The translations under genes and the position numbers were made by a program. Below are positions 45,406 through 54,262 of a stretch of 64,000 bases of DNA, in pieces. Origin of the DNA: an uncultured Desulfobulbaceae bacterium (GTDB lineage: Bacteria; Desulfobacterota; Desulfobulbia; Desulfobulbales; Desulfobulbaceae); NCBI GenBank assembly GCA_947259225.1, contig CAMYLK010000012.1:34825-98824 (forward strand). The letters are read 5' to 3'. The notes below the pieces were generated by a model, which ran no database searches, was not told the DNA's origin, and saw only the letters and a program-made list of their open reading frames with translations. Each line of letters opens with the position of its first letter. The first letter of the stretch is position 1.

Positions 45406-46989
45406 GTGAAAATGATGAAAAACGAAGATATAAACACCCTGACAGGCAACCAGGATATAGAGCAGAAAAACCTGGGCTGTCTGTATGAAATAACCAAGCA
45501 CCTTGCCTCTTCGCACAATCTTCAGGAATCCCTGGAAAAAATAATGGCCACCCTTGCCAGTATAAAGGGCATGAACAGCGGAACCGTTACTATCGTCAAC
45601 CCGGCAACCGGTGAGCTGGAGATAGAGGTCGCCCACGGAATCACTGCAGATGCGAGGCGCAGGGGGAAGTACAAGGTGGGGGAGGGCATTACCGGGAAGG
45701 TGGTTGTCACAGGAGAGCCTATTATGGTTCCCCAGATCGGAGAAGAACCATTATTTTTAAATAGAACACGAACGAGGGGAGATGAGGAGAAGAAGAAAAG
45801 TTCTTTTCTCTGCGTTCCGATTAAGGCTGGAAATCAATGTATCGGAGCCTTGTCCATAGACCGTGAGTACAAGAATAATTTTGGAGCCCAGTCGGAATAC
45901 GATCTTCGTTTCCTCACTGTTGTAAGTGGTCTCATAGCCCAGACTGTCCAGCGGGTAAGGATCGTAAACGAAGAAAGAGACCTTTTGCGCCGGGAAAATA
46001 TCAAACTTCGAAGGGAGCTGTCGGCAAAAAACAGGATAGAGGAAATAATCGGCAACTCCTCGCGAATGCAAGAGGTGTTTGACATGGTCCACCGGGTAGC
46101 CGAATCCACTGCAACCGTCCTCCTTCGCGGAGAGTCTGGGACCGGAAAAACGCTTGTCGCCAAAGCATTACATGCTCATTCCGGCAGATGCGATGGGCCA
46201 TTTATAGTTGTAAACTGCGCCGCACTCCCGGAGACGCTGTTGGAAAGTGAATTGTTCGGTCATGAAAAAGGAGCGTTTACCGGAGCAATTGCCAGGAAAA
46301 AAGGGCGTTTTGAGCTTGCTCAGGGCGGGACTCTGTTTCTTGACGAAATAAGTGAAATAAGCCCTGCTGTTCAGGTTAAGCTCCTCAATGTCGTTCAGGA
46401 GAGGACATTTCAACGGGTAGGGGGCACCGAAACGTTACAGACCGACATCAGGCTAGTCGCTGCAACCAACAGGGACCTGGAGGCTGGCGTCAAAGATGGC
46501 ACGTTCAGAGAGGACCTGTATTACCGCCTCAATGTCTTCCCGGTATACATGCCTCCTCTTCGCGAAAGGCGGACCGACATCCTCCTGCTGGCCGAACATT
46601 TTCTTGATAGATATAACCAGGAAAACAATAAAACAGTTGAGAGAATATCGACCTCGGCCATCGATATGCTTATTCAATACCATTGGCCAGGTAACGTGCG
46701 CGAACTTCAGAACTGCATGGAACGGGCTGTTTTAATCTGTGACGAAAACACAATAAAGGCCATCCACCTGCCTCCGACTCTGCAAAGTTCTGATTCCATA
46801 GGTTCGGACAAGGCCCTGTCCCTGGCAACGTCTGTTGAAAACTTTGAGCGGGAACTGATAATTGATGCCCTGAAAAAACACAAAGGCAACCAGACAAAGG
46901 CTGCGAAACACCTGGACACAAGTCTGCGTATTATTAACTACAAGATCCATAGCTACAATATCAATCCCAAACAATTCAAAACAGGTTAA
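45406..46989 (+). CDS. NifA-like sigma-54-dependent activator (GAF-AAA-HTH)
   Basis: This 527-residue protein has a GAF domain (about residues 25-180), a sigma-54 AAA+ domain (about 205-435), and a Fis-type HTH (about 485-520). In the AAA+ domain the Walker [15 protein letters not shown], the GAFTGA loop ([13 protein letters not shown]) that contacts sigma-54, and Walker [12 protein letters not shown] are intact. The layout is that of NifA/FhlA-type activators, but no nif or fhl gene is near, so the target is unknown. Start options are GTG 45406 or ATG 45412/45415, none with a strong Shine-Dalgarno. It depends on the RpoN encoded at 194. Confidence 0.9.
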   Translation: MKMMKNEDINTLTGNQDIEQKNLGCLYEITKHLASSHNLQESLEKIMATLASIKGMNSGTVTIVNPATGELEIEVAHGITADARRRGKYKVGEGITGKVVVTGEPIMVPQIGEEPLFLNRTRTRGDEEKKKSSFLCVPIKAGNQCIGALSIDREYKNNFGAQSEYDLRFLTVVSGLIAQTVQRVRIVNEERDLLRRENIKLRRELSAKNRIEEIIGNSSRMQEVFDMVHRVAESTATVLLRGESGTGKTLVAKALHAHSGRCDGPFIVVNCAALPETLLESELFGHEKGAFTGAIARKKGRFELAQGGTLFLDEISEISPAVQVKLLNVVQERTFQRVGGTETLQTDIRLVAATNRDLEAGVKDGTFREDLYYRLNVFPVYMPPLRERRTDILLLAEHFLDRYNQENNKTVERISTSAIDMLIQYHWPGNVRELQNCMERAVLICDENTIKAIHLPPTLQSSDSIGSDKALSLATSVENFERELIIDALKKHKGNQTKAAKHLDTSLRIINYKIHSYNINPKQFKTG

Positions 46990-47558
46990 TGAAAATTCTA
47001 TTGCACGTGTGCTGCGGGCCATGCGCTTTACATCCACTTCAGATGCTGCGTGATAAGGGACATAGTGTGGAGGGATATTTTTACAATCCCAATATCCATC
47101 CTTTTAAAGAGTTCAGGAGACGCGTATCCGCTCTTGAGGAGATGGCTGGGCAGGAAAACTTTACGGTTGATATTGATGACAATTATGGCTTGACCGAATA
47201 CCTGCGCAAGGTAGTTTTCAATGAAACTGCCCGCTGTTCCATCTGTTATGACATGCGCCTGGAACAGGTGGCGGAAAGGGCTTCTGTTATGGGGGTTGAT
47301 GCCTTTACCACAACTCTTCTCTTTTCCCGTTACCAGAACCATAATCTCATTCGGGAAAAAGGGGAGAGCCTTGCCAGGAAACACAGAGTTTCCTTTTTTT
47401 ATGAAGATTTTCGGATGGGTTGGCAGGAAGGGATTGAACGATCTAAAGATATGGGGCTGTACCGGCAGCCTTACTGCGGGTGCATCTACAGTGAACAGGA
47501 GCGCTACGACAGGATATCACGACGGAAAAATAACAATCGACAGGAATACCATGATTAA
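46989..47558 (+). CDS. queH: Epoxyqueuosine reductase QueH
   Basis: This 189-residue protein has the QueH pattern ([17 protein letters not shown] at the start; RCSICYDMRL mid; PYCGCIYSE late). The cysteine pairs bind a [4Fe-4S] cluster and an adjacent metal. It is the non-B12 alternative to QueG and completes queuosine in tRNA. It starts right after the activator gene and overlaps rdgB by 8 bases. Confidence 0.93.
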   Translation: MKILLHVCCGPCALHPLQMLRDKGHSVEGYFYNPNIHPFKEFRRRVSALEEMAGQENFTVDIDDNYGLTEYLRKVVFNETARCSICYDMRLEQVAERASVMGVDAFTTTLLFSRYQNHNLIREKGESLARKHRVSFFYEDFRMGWQEGIERSKDMGLYRQPYCGCIYSEQERYDRISRRKNNNRQEYHD

Positions 47559-48231
47559 TATTATTGTGTTGGCAACAAACAACAAGAACAAGGTGAAAGA
47601 GCTAAAGGAGCTTCTCAGAGATTCCCCGGTGGAGATTAAATGTGTTGCCGATTACGGGCCGCTACCGGAAGTGGTGGAGGATGGTGAAACTTTTGAGGAA
47701 AACGCCTATAAAAAAGCACATCATTACGCGCGTATTCTTGGCCTACCCTGTCTGGCAGATGACTCAGGTCTGGTTGTAGAGGCCCTGGACGGAAGGCCCG
47801 GTGTCCACTCGGCACGATATGCCGGTGAAAATGCCACAGATTTTGAAAAATGTGATAAACTGCTCAAGGAAATGCTGGGCAAAAACAACCGCAAGGCCTG
47901 TTTTGAATGTGTTCTTTCCCTGGCCACGCCAGGCGGTCCGGCGCTGACCTGGGAGGGAAGCTGTGAGGGAGTGATTACTGAAGAGCGGCACGGAGAATCT
48001 GGTTTCGGGTATGATCCTGTTTTTTATTATCCTGAATTCGGCAAAACTTTTGCCGAGGTTTCCATGGAGGAGAAAAACCGAGTCAGCCATCGGGGCAGGG
48101 CACTGCATGAATTTGCCGCAGAATTTGATAATGTGCTGATCTGGCTTGGCCACCGGCTCCTTGAGCAGAAACCTCAAAAACCAGATCACAAGCAGTTTGA
48201 GAACAAAGACTGGTCTGATGAAATGGGCTGA
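47551..48231 (+). CDS. rdgB: XTP/dITP pyrophosphatase (Ham1/RdgB)
   Basis: From ATG 47551 the protein is 226 residues. Motifs are VLATNNKNKVKELKELL at the N-terminus, LADDSGLVVEALDGRPGVHS, and SGFGYDPVFYYPEFGKTFAE. It removes non-canonical purine nucleotides. A C-terminal tail of about 25 polar residues extends beyond the usual end. The longer open frame back to 47221 lies inside queH and is not real. Confidence 0.95.
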   Translation: MINIIVLATNNKNKVKELKELLRDSPVEIKCVADYGPLPEVVEDGETFEENAYKKAHHYARILGLPCLADDSGLVVEALDGRPGVHSARYAGENATDFEKCDKLLKEMLGKNNRKACFECVLSLATPGGPALTWEGSCEGVITEERHGESGFGYDPVFYYPEFGKTFAEVSMEEKNRVSHRGRALHEFAAEFDNVLIWLGHRLLEQKPQKPDHKQFENKDWSDEMG

Positions 48232-48274
48232 TCTGTATAGCCCATACCACCTTGCCAAAAAAAAGGTAATTTGT

Positions 48275-50629
48275 ATGAAAAATATCACTGGGCTTATCCT
48301 TTTACTTCTCCTGATTATGACCGGTTGTGCCCAAAAAGCACCTGATCCGGTGCAGGTTCAGATACCTACCCGTACAATTGACTACTTGAAAGAGGTGAAA
48401 CCGGTCCTGGATAAGCGCTGCGTGGTCTGTCACTCCTGTTACAACTCTCCGTGTCAGCTCAAACTCAGCTCCTTTGAAGGTCTTGACCGGGGAGCTACCA
48501 AGGAGGCTGTGTATAACTCCTCACGTCTGCAAACCATGGATCCCACGCGCCTCTTTGTTGACGCACAATCAACCGAAGGGTGGCGCAAAAAAGGTTTTAT
48601 CAGTGTGACCGACAGCACCGTCTCGGGAGGGCAGAACGATTCCATTATGATTCAGCTCCTCTCACATAAAATGAAAAATCCGGTAAGCAGTGGCGAATAC
48701 CGCCCGGAAGCTGCTGATCTGACCTGCTCACAAAATCAAATTGAACTTGGCAGTTACCTGAAAAAACACCCGAACCGGGGAATGCCGTTTGGTTTTCCCC
48801 CTCTAAAGCAGGAAGAATTTGAACTCATTGCCGGGTGGCTGGTTCAGGGGGCCAAGGGGCCGAATGATACCCAGCAGAATAAACTTACCTTACCTTCAAA
48901 AGATGATGCCCTGGCGATACAGAAATGGGAAGCATTCTTCAACAGGGACAATCCCAAGCATGGTATGACAGCGCGCTACCTCTATGAACATCTTTTTCTC
49001 GCCCACCTGAAATTCGATACACCAGGCAAAGAGTATTATGAACTGGTCCGTTCCGCCAGCGGACCGGGAGAACCCATAGACCTGATTGCAACCGTTCGAC
49101 CATATGATGATCCCGGTGTTGAAAGGGTCTATTACCGCTTCAGAAAAATTCACTCAACCATTGTGCATAAAACACATATGGTCTTTATCCTTGACGATAG
49201 AAAACTGGAGCGCTTTCAGGAACTTTTCATCAAACCTGAATGGTTACAGGAACCGCACCAGGTCGGGTACGGTATTCAGTTAAGCGCTAACCCATTTGTC
49301 GCCTACGAACAAATTCCTCCCCGATCACGCTATCAGTTTCTCCTTGATAACGCGCACTATATCATCATGACCTTTATCCGGGGACCGGTATGCAAGGGAC
49401 AGGTTGCCCTCAATGTGATAGATGATCACTTCTGGGTCATGTTTCTGGATCCGGACCATGACCTGAGCCTGCAGTATCCTGCATTTCTAAAACTGCACAG
49501 CGAAAGCCTGCGAATGCCAATTGAAAGAGGCAGTGAATTTCGTCTTTTCAGGGCTCTCTCCAACGAATACCAAAAGGCTGCTGTCTCTTTTTACCAGAAG
49601 CGACAGAACTACTATATGTCCCATAATTACAACGGTCTCGGGTATGATGCTGTCTGGAAGGGGAGCACTAAATCAGATACCCCTTTATTAACCGTTTACC
49701 GTCACTTTGACAGTGCTTCGGTCCACAAAGGGGTACTCGGAGAGCTGCCCAAAACAATGTGGCTTATCGATTACCCGCTGTTTGAACGTATCTATTATTC
49801 CCTGGTTGCCGGTTTTGATGTTTATGGCAACGTGGGGCATCAGTTGTCCGTCCGTCTCTATATGGATGCATTACGGGTAGAAGGGGAGAGCTACTTCCTG
49901 GACTTTCTTCCCGCTTCACAGAGGCAGGAAATTATGCAGTCATGGTATGAGGGTGTCGACCTCAAAAAAATTCACTACTTCCCTTCTGCCATGCCAGCCA
50001 AAATAACTTTTTCATCCCAAGATCCCAAACGGGAGTTTTTAGAATATATAGTCAATGAGCATATATTTCCCCCAACGAAAATCGCTTTTGACCCGATAAA
50101 TTACTTTCCGGGAGGTGTTGAACACCCGCCATTGCCTGAAAAATATGAATCTCTTGATGATTACCTCCAGGGTTTTAGAGCAGTTTCCAGGCCAGGTACC
50201 TCATTTTTTTCACTGGTCAATGATTACAATGCCAACCTAGCCTATGTCAGGATCCGGTTGGCAGACGGCGGGGACGCTGTGGTTTCCATTGTGATCAATC
50301 GCTGGCACAATAATGTTGCCTTCCTGTTTGGTGAAGGGGGGGCCCTCGATCCGACAAGGGACCGGGCGGATTTTATCAAAGGCTTTATAGGTTCGTACCC
50401 GAATTTTTTTATAGATGTACATCAGGATGAATTGCCAGCTTTTTTTGACCTGCTGATGAACTTTAAAGGAACCCCGGATGACGAAGAACGTTTGAAAAAG
50501 TACGGGGTGAACAGGGCGGATAATGATTTCTGGGAAAAATACGACTGGTTCCAGCAGCTATTTAATACAGAACAACCTATTGTATCGGGACTGTTTGACC
50601 TGAACCGGTACTATTACCAGGCAAAATAG
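48275..50629 (+). CDS. cti: Fatty acid cis/trans isomerase, lipoprotein form
   Basis: From ATG 48275 the product is 784 residues. It has a lipoprotein signal (ILLLLLIMTGC), a haem site CVVCHSCYNSPCQ near residue 45, and the long body typical of 9-hexadecenoic acid cis-trans isomerases, including HPNRGMPFGFPPL and GLGYDAVWKG. Cti isomerises cis-unsaturated membrane fatty acids to trans under solvent or heat stress. Known Cti are periplasmic in pseudomonads and vibrios; the lipobox here would tether it to a membrane. The longer frame to 48146 overlaps rdgB. Confidence 0.9.
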   Translation: MKNITGLILLLLLIMTGCAQKAPDPVQVQIPTRTIDYLKEVKPVLDKRCVVCHSCYNSPCQLKLSSFEGLDRGATKEAVYNSSRLQTMDPTRLFVDAQSTEGWRKKGFISVTDSTVSGGQNDSIMIQLLSHKMKNPVSSGEYRPEAADLTCSQNQIELGSYLKKHPNRGMPFGFPPLKQEEFELIAGWLVQGAKGPNDTQQNKLTLPSKDDALAIQKWEAFFNRDNPKHGMTARYLYEHLFLAHLKFDTPGKEYYELVRSASGPGEPIDLIATVRPYDDPGVERVYYRFRKIHSTIVHKTHMVFILDDRKLERFQELFIKPEWLQEPHQVGYGIQLSANPFVAYEQIPPRSRYQFLLDNAHYIIMTFIRGPVCKGQVALNVIDDHFWVMFLDPDHDLSLQYPAFLKLHSESLRMPIERGSEFRLFRALSNEYQKAAVSFYQKRQNYYMSHNYNGLGYDAVWKGSTKSDTPLLTVYRHFDSASVHKGVLGELPKTMWLIDYPLFERIYYSLVAGFDVYGNVGHQLSVRLYMDALRVEGESYFLDFLPASQRQEIMQSWYEGVDLKKIHYFPSAMPAKITFSSQDPKREFLEYIVNEHIFPPTKIAFDPINYFPGGVEHPPLPEKYESLDDYLQGFRAVSRPGTSFFSLVNDYNANLAYVRIRLADGGDAVVSIVINRWHNNVAFLFGEGGALDPTRDRADFIKGFIGSYPNFFIDVHQDELPAFFDLLMNFKGTPDDEERLKKYGVNRADNDFWEKYDWFQQLFNTEQPIVSGLFDLNRYYYQAK

Positions 50630-50647
50630 TAAAGAGAAAGGTACCAA

Positions 50648-51694
50648 TCAGTCAGGAGTGTGCTGTAACGTGATCTCCTCTTTAAGGCTTCGCTGAAAAA
50701 GGTCCTGGACAGCCTTGCGGCAGTCCTTGTTTTCATATAAAATCTGATAGGTCTGTTCGAGAATCGGCATCTCCACCCCATGTTTGCGCGCCAGATTATA
50801 GCACGACCGGGTTGTTTTCACCCCTTCGGCAACCATGGTCATTTCCGAGAGAGCTTGAACAAGGCTTTTTCCCTCACCCAGCTTGAGACCGACTGTTCTG
50901 TTTCGGCTTAAACTTCCGGTACAGGTCAGAACCAGGTCACCCAAACCTCCCAGACCTGAAAAGGTAAGGGGATGAGCGCCCAGGTGTACTCCGAGACGCG
51001 TAATTTCAGCCAACCCCCGGGTAATAAGGGCCGCCCTGGTGTTGAGTCCAAACCCCAACCCGTCACATATACCTGCAGCAATGGCAACAACGTTTTTCAT
51101 GGCCGCACTGAGTTCAAGCCCAAGAACATCACTGCTTGTATAGGACCTGAAAAAAGGGGTGGAAAAGAGTTCCTGTACTGCACAGGCGGCATCTTTCTCG
51201 TCAAAGGCAACGGTAACAGCGGTAGGTTGTTCTACAGCAACCTCGGCAGCAAAACTCGGTCCACTAAGTACGCCAAGGTATATCTTACGGGAAATATTCT
51301 GCTGGTGCAGGACATCCCGCATTACCTGGGTCATGGTCTGCAGCGTATTGTTTTCAATACCCTTCACAGCAGAGACAACGAGTGCACCCTCCTGAAGCTT
51401 CGGAACCAGCCGTTCAAATACTGCGCGATAGCCGTGTGATGGTACAACCATTACCACACAGTGAGCATCTTCCACCGCAGCAGCAAGGTCATCAACCGGA
51501 ATCACGGTTGGTGAAAGTTTTGCCCCGGGAAGATACTTTCTATTTTCCCGCTCGGCTACCAGGGTGGCAATATGAGCAGGGTCATGACCCCAAAGAAAAA
51601 CCTTTTCCCCCTTATCGCCGAGGAGTTTGGCCAGTGCTGTACCCCAGCTTCCAGCTCCTATGACGGTTGTCTGTTTAATCTTCAGACACGTCAT
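50648..51694 (-). CDS. gpsA: Glycerol-3-phosphate dehydrogenase [NAD(P)+]
   Basis: This 348-residue protein has the NAD-binding VIGAGSWGTALAKLLG motif and the conserved SAVKGIE, LSGPSFA, ELSAAMKNVVAIAAGICDGL (with the catalytic lysine) and GLGGLGDLVLTCTGS segments. It makes sn-glycerol-3-phosphate for phospholipids. Its start overlaps the end of gyrA by 20 bases, so it is coupled to gyrA. Confidence 0.97.
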   Translation of the reverse strand: MTCLKIKQTTVIGAGSWGTALAKLLGDKGEKVFLWGHDPAHIATLVAERENRKYLPGAKLSPTVIPVDDLAAAVEDAHCVVMVVPSHGYRAVFERLVPKLQEGALVVSAVKGIENNTLQTMTQVMRDVLHQQNISRKIYLGVLSGPSFAAEVAVEQPTAVTVAFDEKDAACAVQELFSTPFFRSYTSSDVLGLELSAAMKNVVAIAAGICDGLGFGLNTRAALITRGLAEITRLGVHLGAHPLTFSGLGGLGDLVLTCTGSLSRNRTVGLKLGEGKSLVQALSEMTMVAEGVKTTRSCYNLARKHGVEMPILEQTYQILYENKDCRKAVQDLFQRSLKEEITLQHTPD

Positions 51695-54170
51695 CAGTAG
51701 ACTCTTCCTCTTCTACCTCTGAATCGCGGGCCAGCAGTGACAGGCCTACTACTTTTTCACCTTTATCAAGGTTTATAAGCCCTACTCCCTGGGTGTTGCG
51801 GCCTATGATCCGCACTGTATTCATTGGCATGCGAATAACTTTGCCGCTGTTGGCGATGAGCATGACCTGGTCATCATCAAGCACCTGAAGAGCCCCGACA
51901 ACTTTGCCGTTGCGTTCACTGGTGCTGATGGCAAATATTCCCATTCCTCCTCTTTTCTGGAGACGATAATCAGATACGGCGGTTCGTTTACCATAACCGT
52001 TCTCTGTAACAGTAAGGATTGAATCGTCACTTTTGATTGCCACAACACCAACAACTTCGTCACCTTCACCAAGGGTTATCCCTTTGACACCTGCGGCAAG
52101 ACGACCCATGGTCCTTACATCCGATTCGTGGAAATGGATGGACTTTCCGTTTTTTGTGACCAGGAAAATCTCGTCATTTCCAGATGTTATGCGTGCTGTG
52201 AGGATTTCGTCATCCTCCTTGATGGTCAAGCCGTACTTCCCTTTGCGAAGAGGCCGTTTGTATGCGGCAATGCTGGTCTTTTTCACACGGCCAAGTTTGG
52301 TCACGGTCAAAACTGTCTGTGATTCATCTGCTTGAGCGAGGTCAGCGATTGGCAGGATAGCAGCCATTTTTTCACCTTCGCCAAGTTCCAACAGGTTGAC
52401 AATGGCCTTACCGCGTGCGACCCGGCTTGCCATCGGCAGCTGATACACCTTACGCCAGAAGACACGCGCTCGGTTAGTGAAAAACAGAAATGTATCAAGG
52501 GTAGAAGCGGTATACAGGTTGGTGACAAAATCCTCCTCTACCGTTGTCATTCCCTTGACTCCCTTACCGCCACGGCGCTGAGAACGGTAGAGCGAAATCG
52601 GATTGCGTTTGATATAGCCTGTATGGGAGACGGTAACCACCATTTCTTCAGGAGTTATCATGTCTTCGGGCAGGATTTCGTCAGGAGCATCGATAATCTC
52701 CGAGCGTCGTTCATCGCCATAGTCTTCTCGAATCTGCTCAAACTCCTCACGGACGATCTGCATGACCACGGAATCATCCCCGAGTATCTTGTTGAACCAT
52801 GAAATTTTTTCCAGGATCTCATTGTACTCGTTAACTATCTTGTCCCTTTCCATACCAGTCAACCGCTGCAGGCGCATATCAAGTATTGTCTGGGCCTGCA
52901 GTTCCGAGAGCTCGAAGCGCTTGACCAATTCAGCCTTAGCCTCAGCAGGATTGGCTGATGACTTTATAAGCTCAACAACCTCATCAAGGTTGCTGATAGC
53001 GATCTTGAGGCCTTCCAACAGGTGAGCCCTTTCTTCGGCCTTACGCAAATCAAACACCGTTCGGCGATAGACGATGGTTTTTCGGTGAACAATAAAGTAC
53101 TCGAGGATCTGCTTGAGATTCAGTACCTCCGGTTTATTATTGACAATACAGAGCAGAATAATGCCGAAGGATTTTTGTAGAGGCGTCATTTTGTACAGCT
53201 GATTGAGGGTGATCTCTGGAATCTCATCCTTTTTCAGCTCAATAACGATCCTTAAACCGTGGCGGTCCGACTCGTCCCGCACGTCTGATATAGAGGTAAC
53301 CCTCTTCTCCTTGATCAGCAGGGCTATCTTTTCAACCAGGGTTGCCTTGTTCTGCTGATAAGGAATCTCGGTGATTATGATTGATTCAGCACCGTTCTTT
53401 CTCTGTTCGATGTGGGTACGCGAACGCATGATCACCACACCGCGTCCGGTCTCGTACGCCTCGCGAATACCTGCCCGACCACAGATGAATGCGCCGGTGG
53501 GAAAATCCGGGCCGGTTATGATCTCCATCAAGCGGTGAACCGATATACTGGGATCCTCCACCAGGGCTATCAATCCATCAACAACCTCGGTTAAATTGTG
53601 GGGAGGTATATTGGTAGCCATTCCTACGGCAATACCGGAGGAACCGTTGACAAGAAGGGTGGGTACCTTTGAGGGCAGGACAGTGGGCTCTAACAGAGAG
53701 TTGTCATAGTTTGGAACAAAATCGACCGTTTCCTTTTCCAGGTCGGCAACTATCTCCTGGTCCAGCCTGGTCATCCTGGCCTCGGTATACCTCATGGCCG
53801 CGGCAGAATCTCCATCCATGGACCCAAAGTTTCCCTGTCCGTCAACCAGGGGGTAGCGCATGGCAAAATCCTGCGCCATCCGCACTATGGTATCATAGGC
53901 TGCTGTATCGCCATGTGGGTGATACTTACCTATAACATCACCGACAATACGTGCCGACTTTATGTAAGGACGATTATAGGTGTTGCCAAGTTCCCGCATG
54001 GCAAAAAGCGCACGCCGGTGTACGGGTTTCAGGCCGTCCCGTACATCTGGTAGAGCACGGCCAACAATTACAGACATAGCATAATCAAGATATGATTTAC
54101 GCAACTCCTTTTCTATGGCTATGCTGGGAAACGGATCCTGCTGTATTGTATTTTCTGTTGTGTCTGTCAT
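51675..54170 (-). CDS. gyrA: DNA gyrase subunit A
   Basis: This 831-residue protein has the N-terminal YLDYAMSVIVGRALPDVRDG, the active-site tyrosine in AAMRYTEARMT, and a quinolone-region HGDTAAYDT. The C-terminal part shows the beta-pinwheel repeats with GyrA box QRRGGKG. The acidic tail (EVEEEESTDDVSED) is common. It acts as A2B2 with GyrB. Confidence 0.98.
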   Translation of the reverse strand: MTDTTENTIQQDPFPSIAIEKELRKSYLDYAMSVIVGRALPDVRDGLKPVHRRALFAMRELGNTYNRPYIKSARIVGDVIGKYHPHGDTAAYDTIVRMAQDFAMRYPLVDGQGNFGSMDGDSAAAMRYTEARMTRLDQEIVADLEKETVDFVPNYDNSLLEPTVLPSKVPTLLVNGSSGIAVGMATNIPPHNLTEVVDGLIALVEDPSISVHRLMEIITGPDFPTGAFICGRAGIREAYETGRGVVIMRSRTHIEQRKNGAESIIITEIPYQQNKATLVEKIALLIKEKRVTSISDVRDESDRHGLRIVIELKKDEIPEITLNQLYKMTPLQKSFGIILLCIVNNKPEVLNLKQILEYFIVHRKTIVYRRTVFDLRKAEERAHLLEGLKIAISNLDEVVELIKSSANPAEAKAELVKRFELSELQAQTILDMRLQRLTGMERDKIVNEYNEILEKISWFNKILGDDSVVMQIVREEFEQIREDYGDERRSEIIDAPDEILPEDMITPEEMVVTVSHTGYIKRNPISLYRSQRRGGKGVKGMTTVEEDFVTNLYTASTLDTFLFFTNRARVFWRKVYQLPMASRVARGKAIVNLLELGEGEKMAAILPIADLAQADESQTVLTVTKLGRVKKTSIAAYKRPLRKGKYGLTIKEDDEILTARITSGNDEIFLVTKNGKSIHFHESDVRTMGRLAAGVKGITLGEGDEVVGVVAIKSDDSILTVTENGYGKRTAVSDYRLQKRGGMGIFAISTSERNGKVVGALQVLDDDQVMLIANSGKVIRMPMNTVRIIGRNTQGVGLINLDKGEKVVGLSLLARDSEVEEEESTDDVSED

Positions 54171-54262
54171 GTGAAAATTTTCCTGTTCATTGCCTTCCCG
54201 GTCTCAAGGCGAACTTTTACATCCACCCTTAACCATTTCAGCACACTATTTTTAAATCTTAA

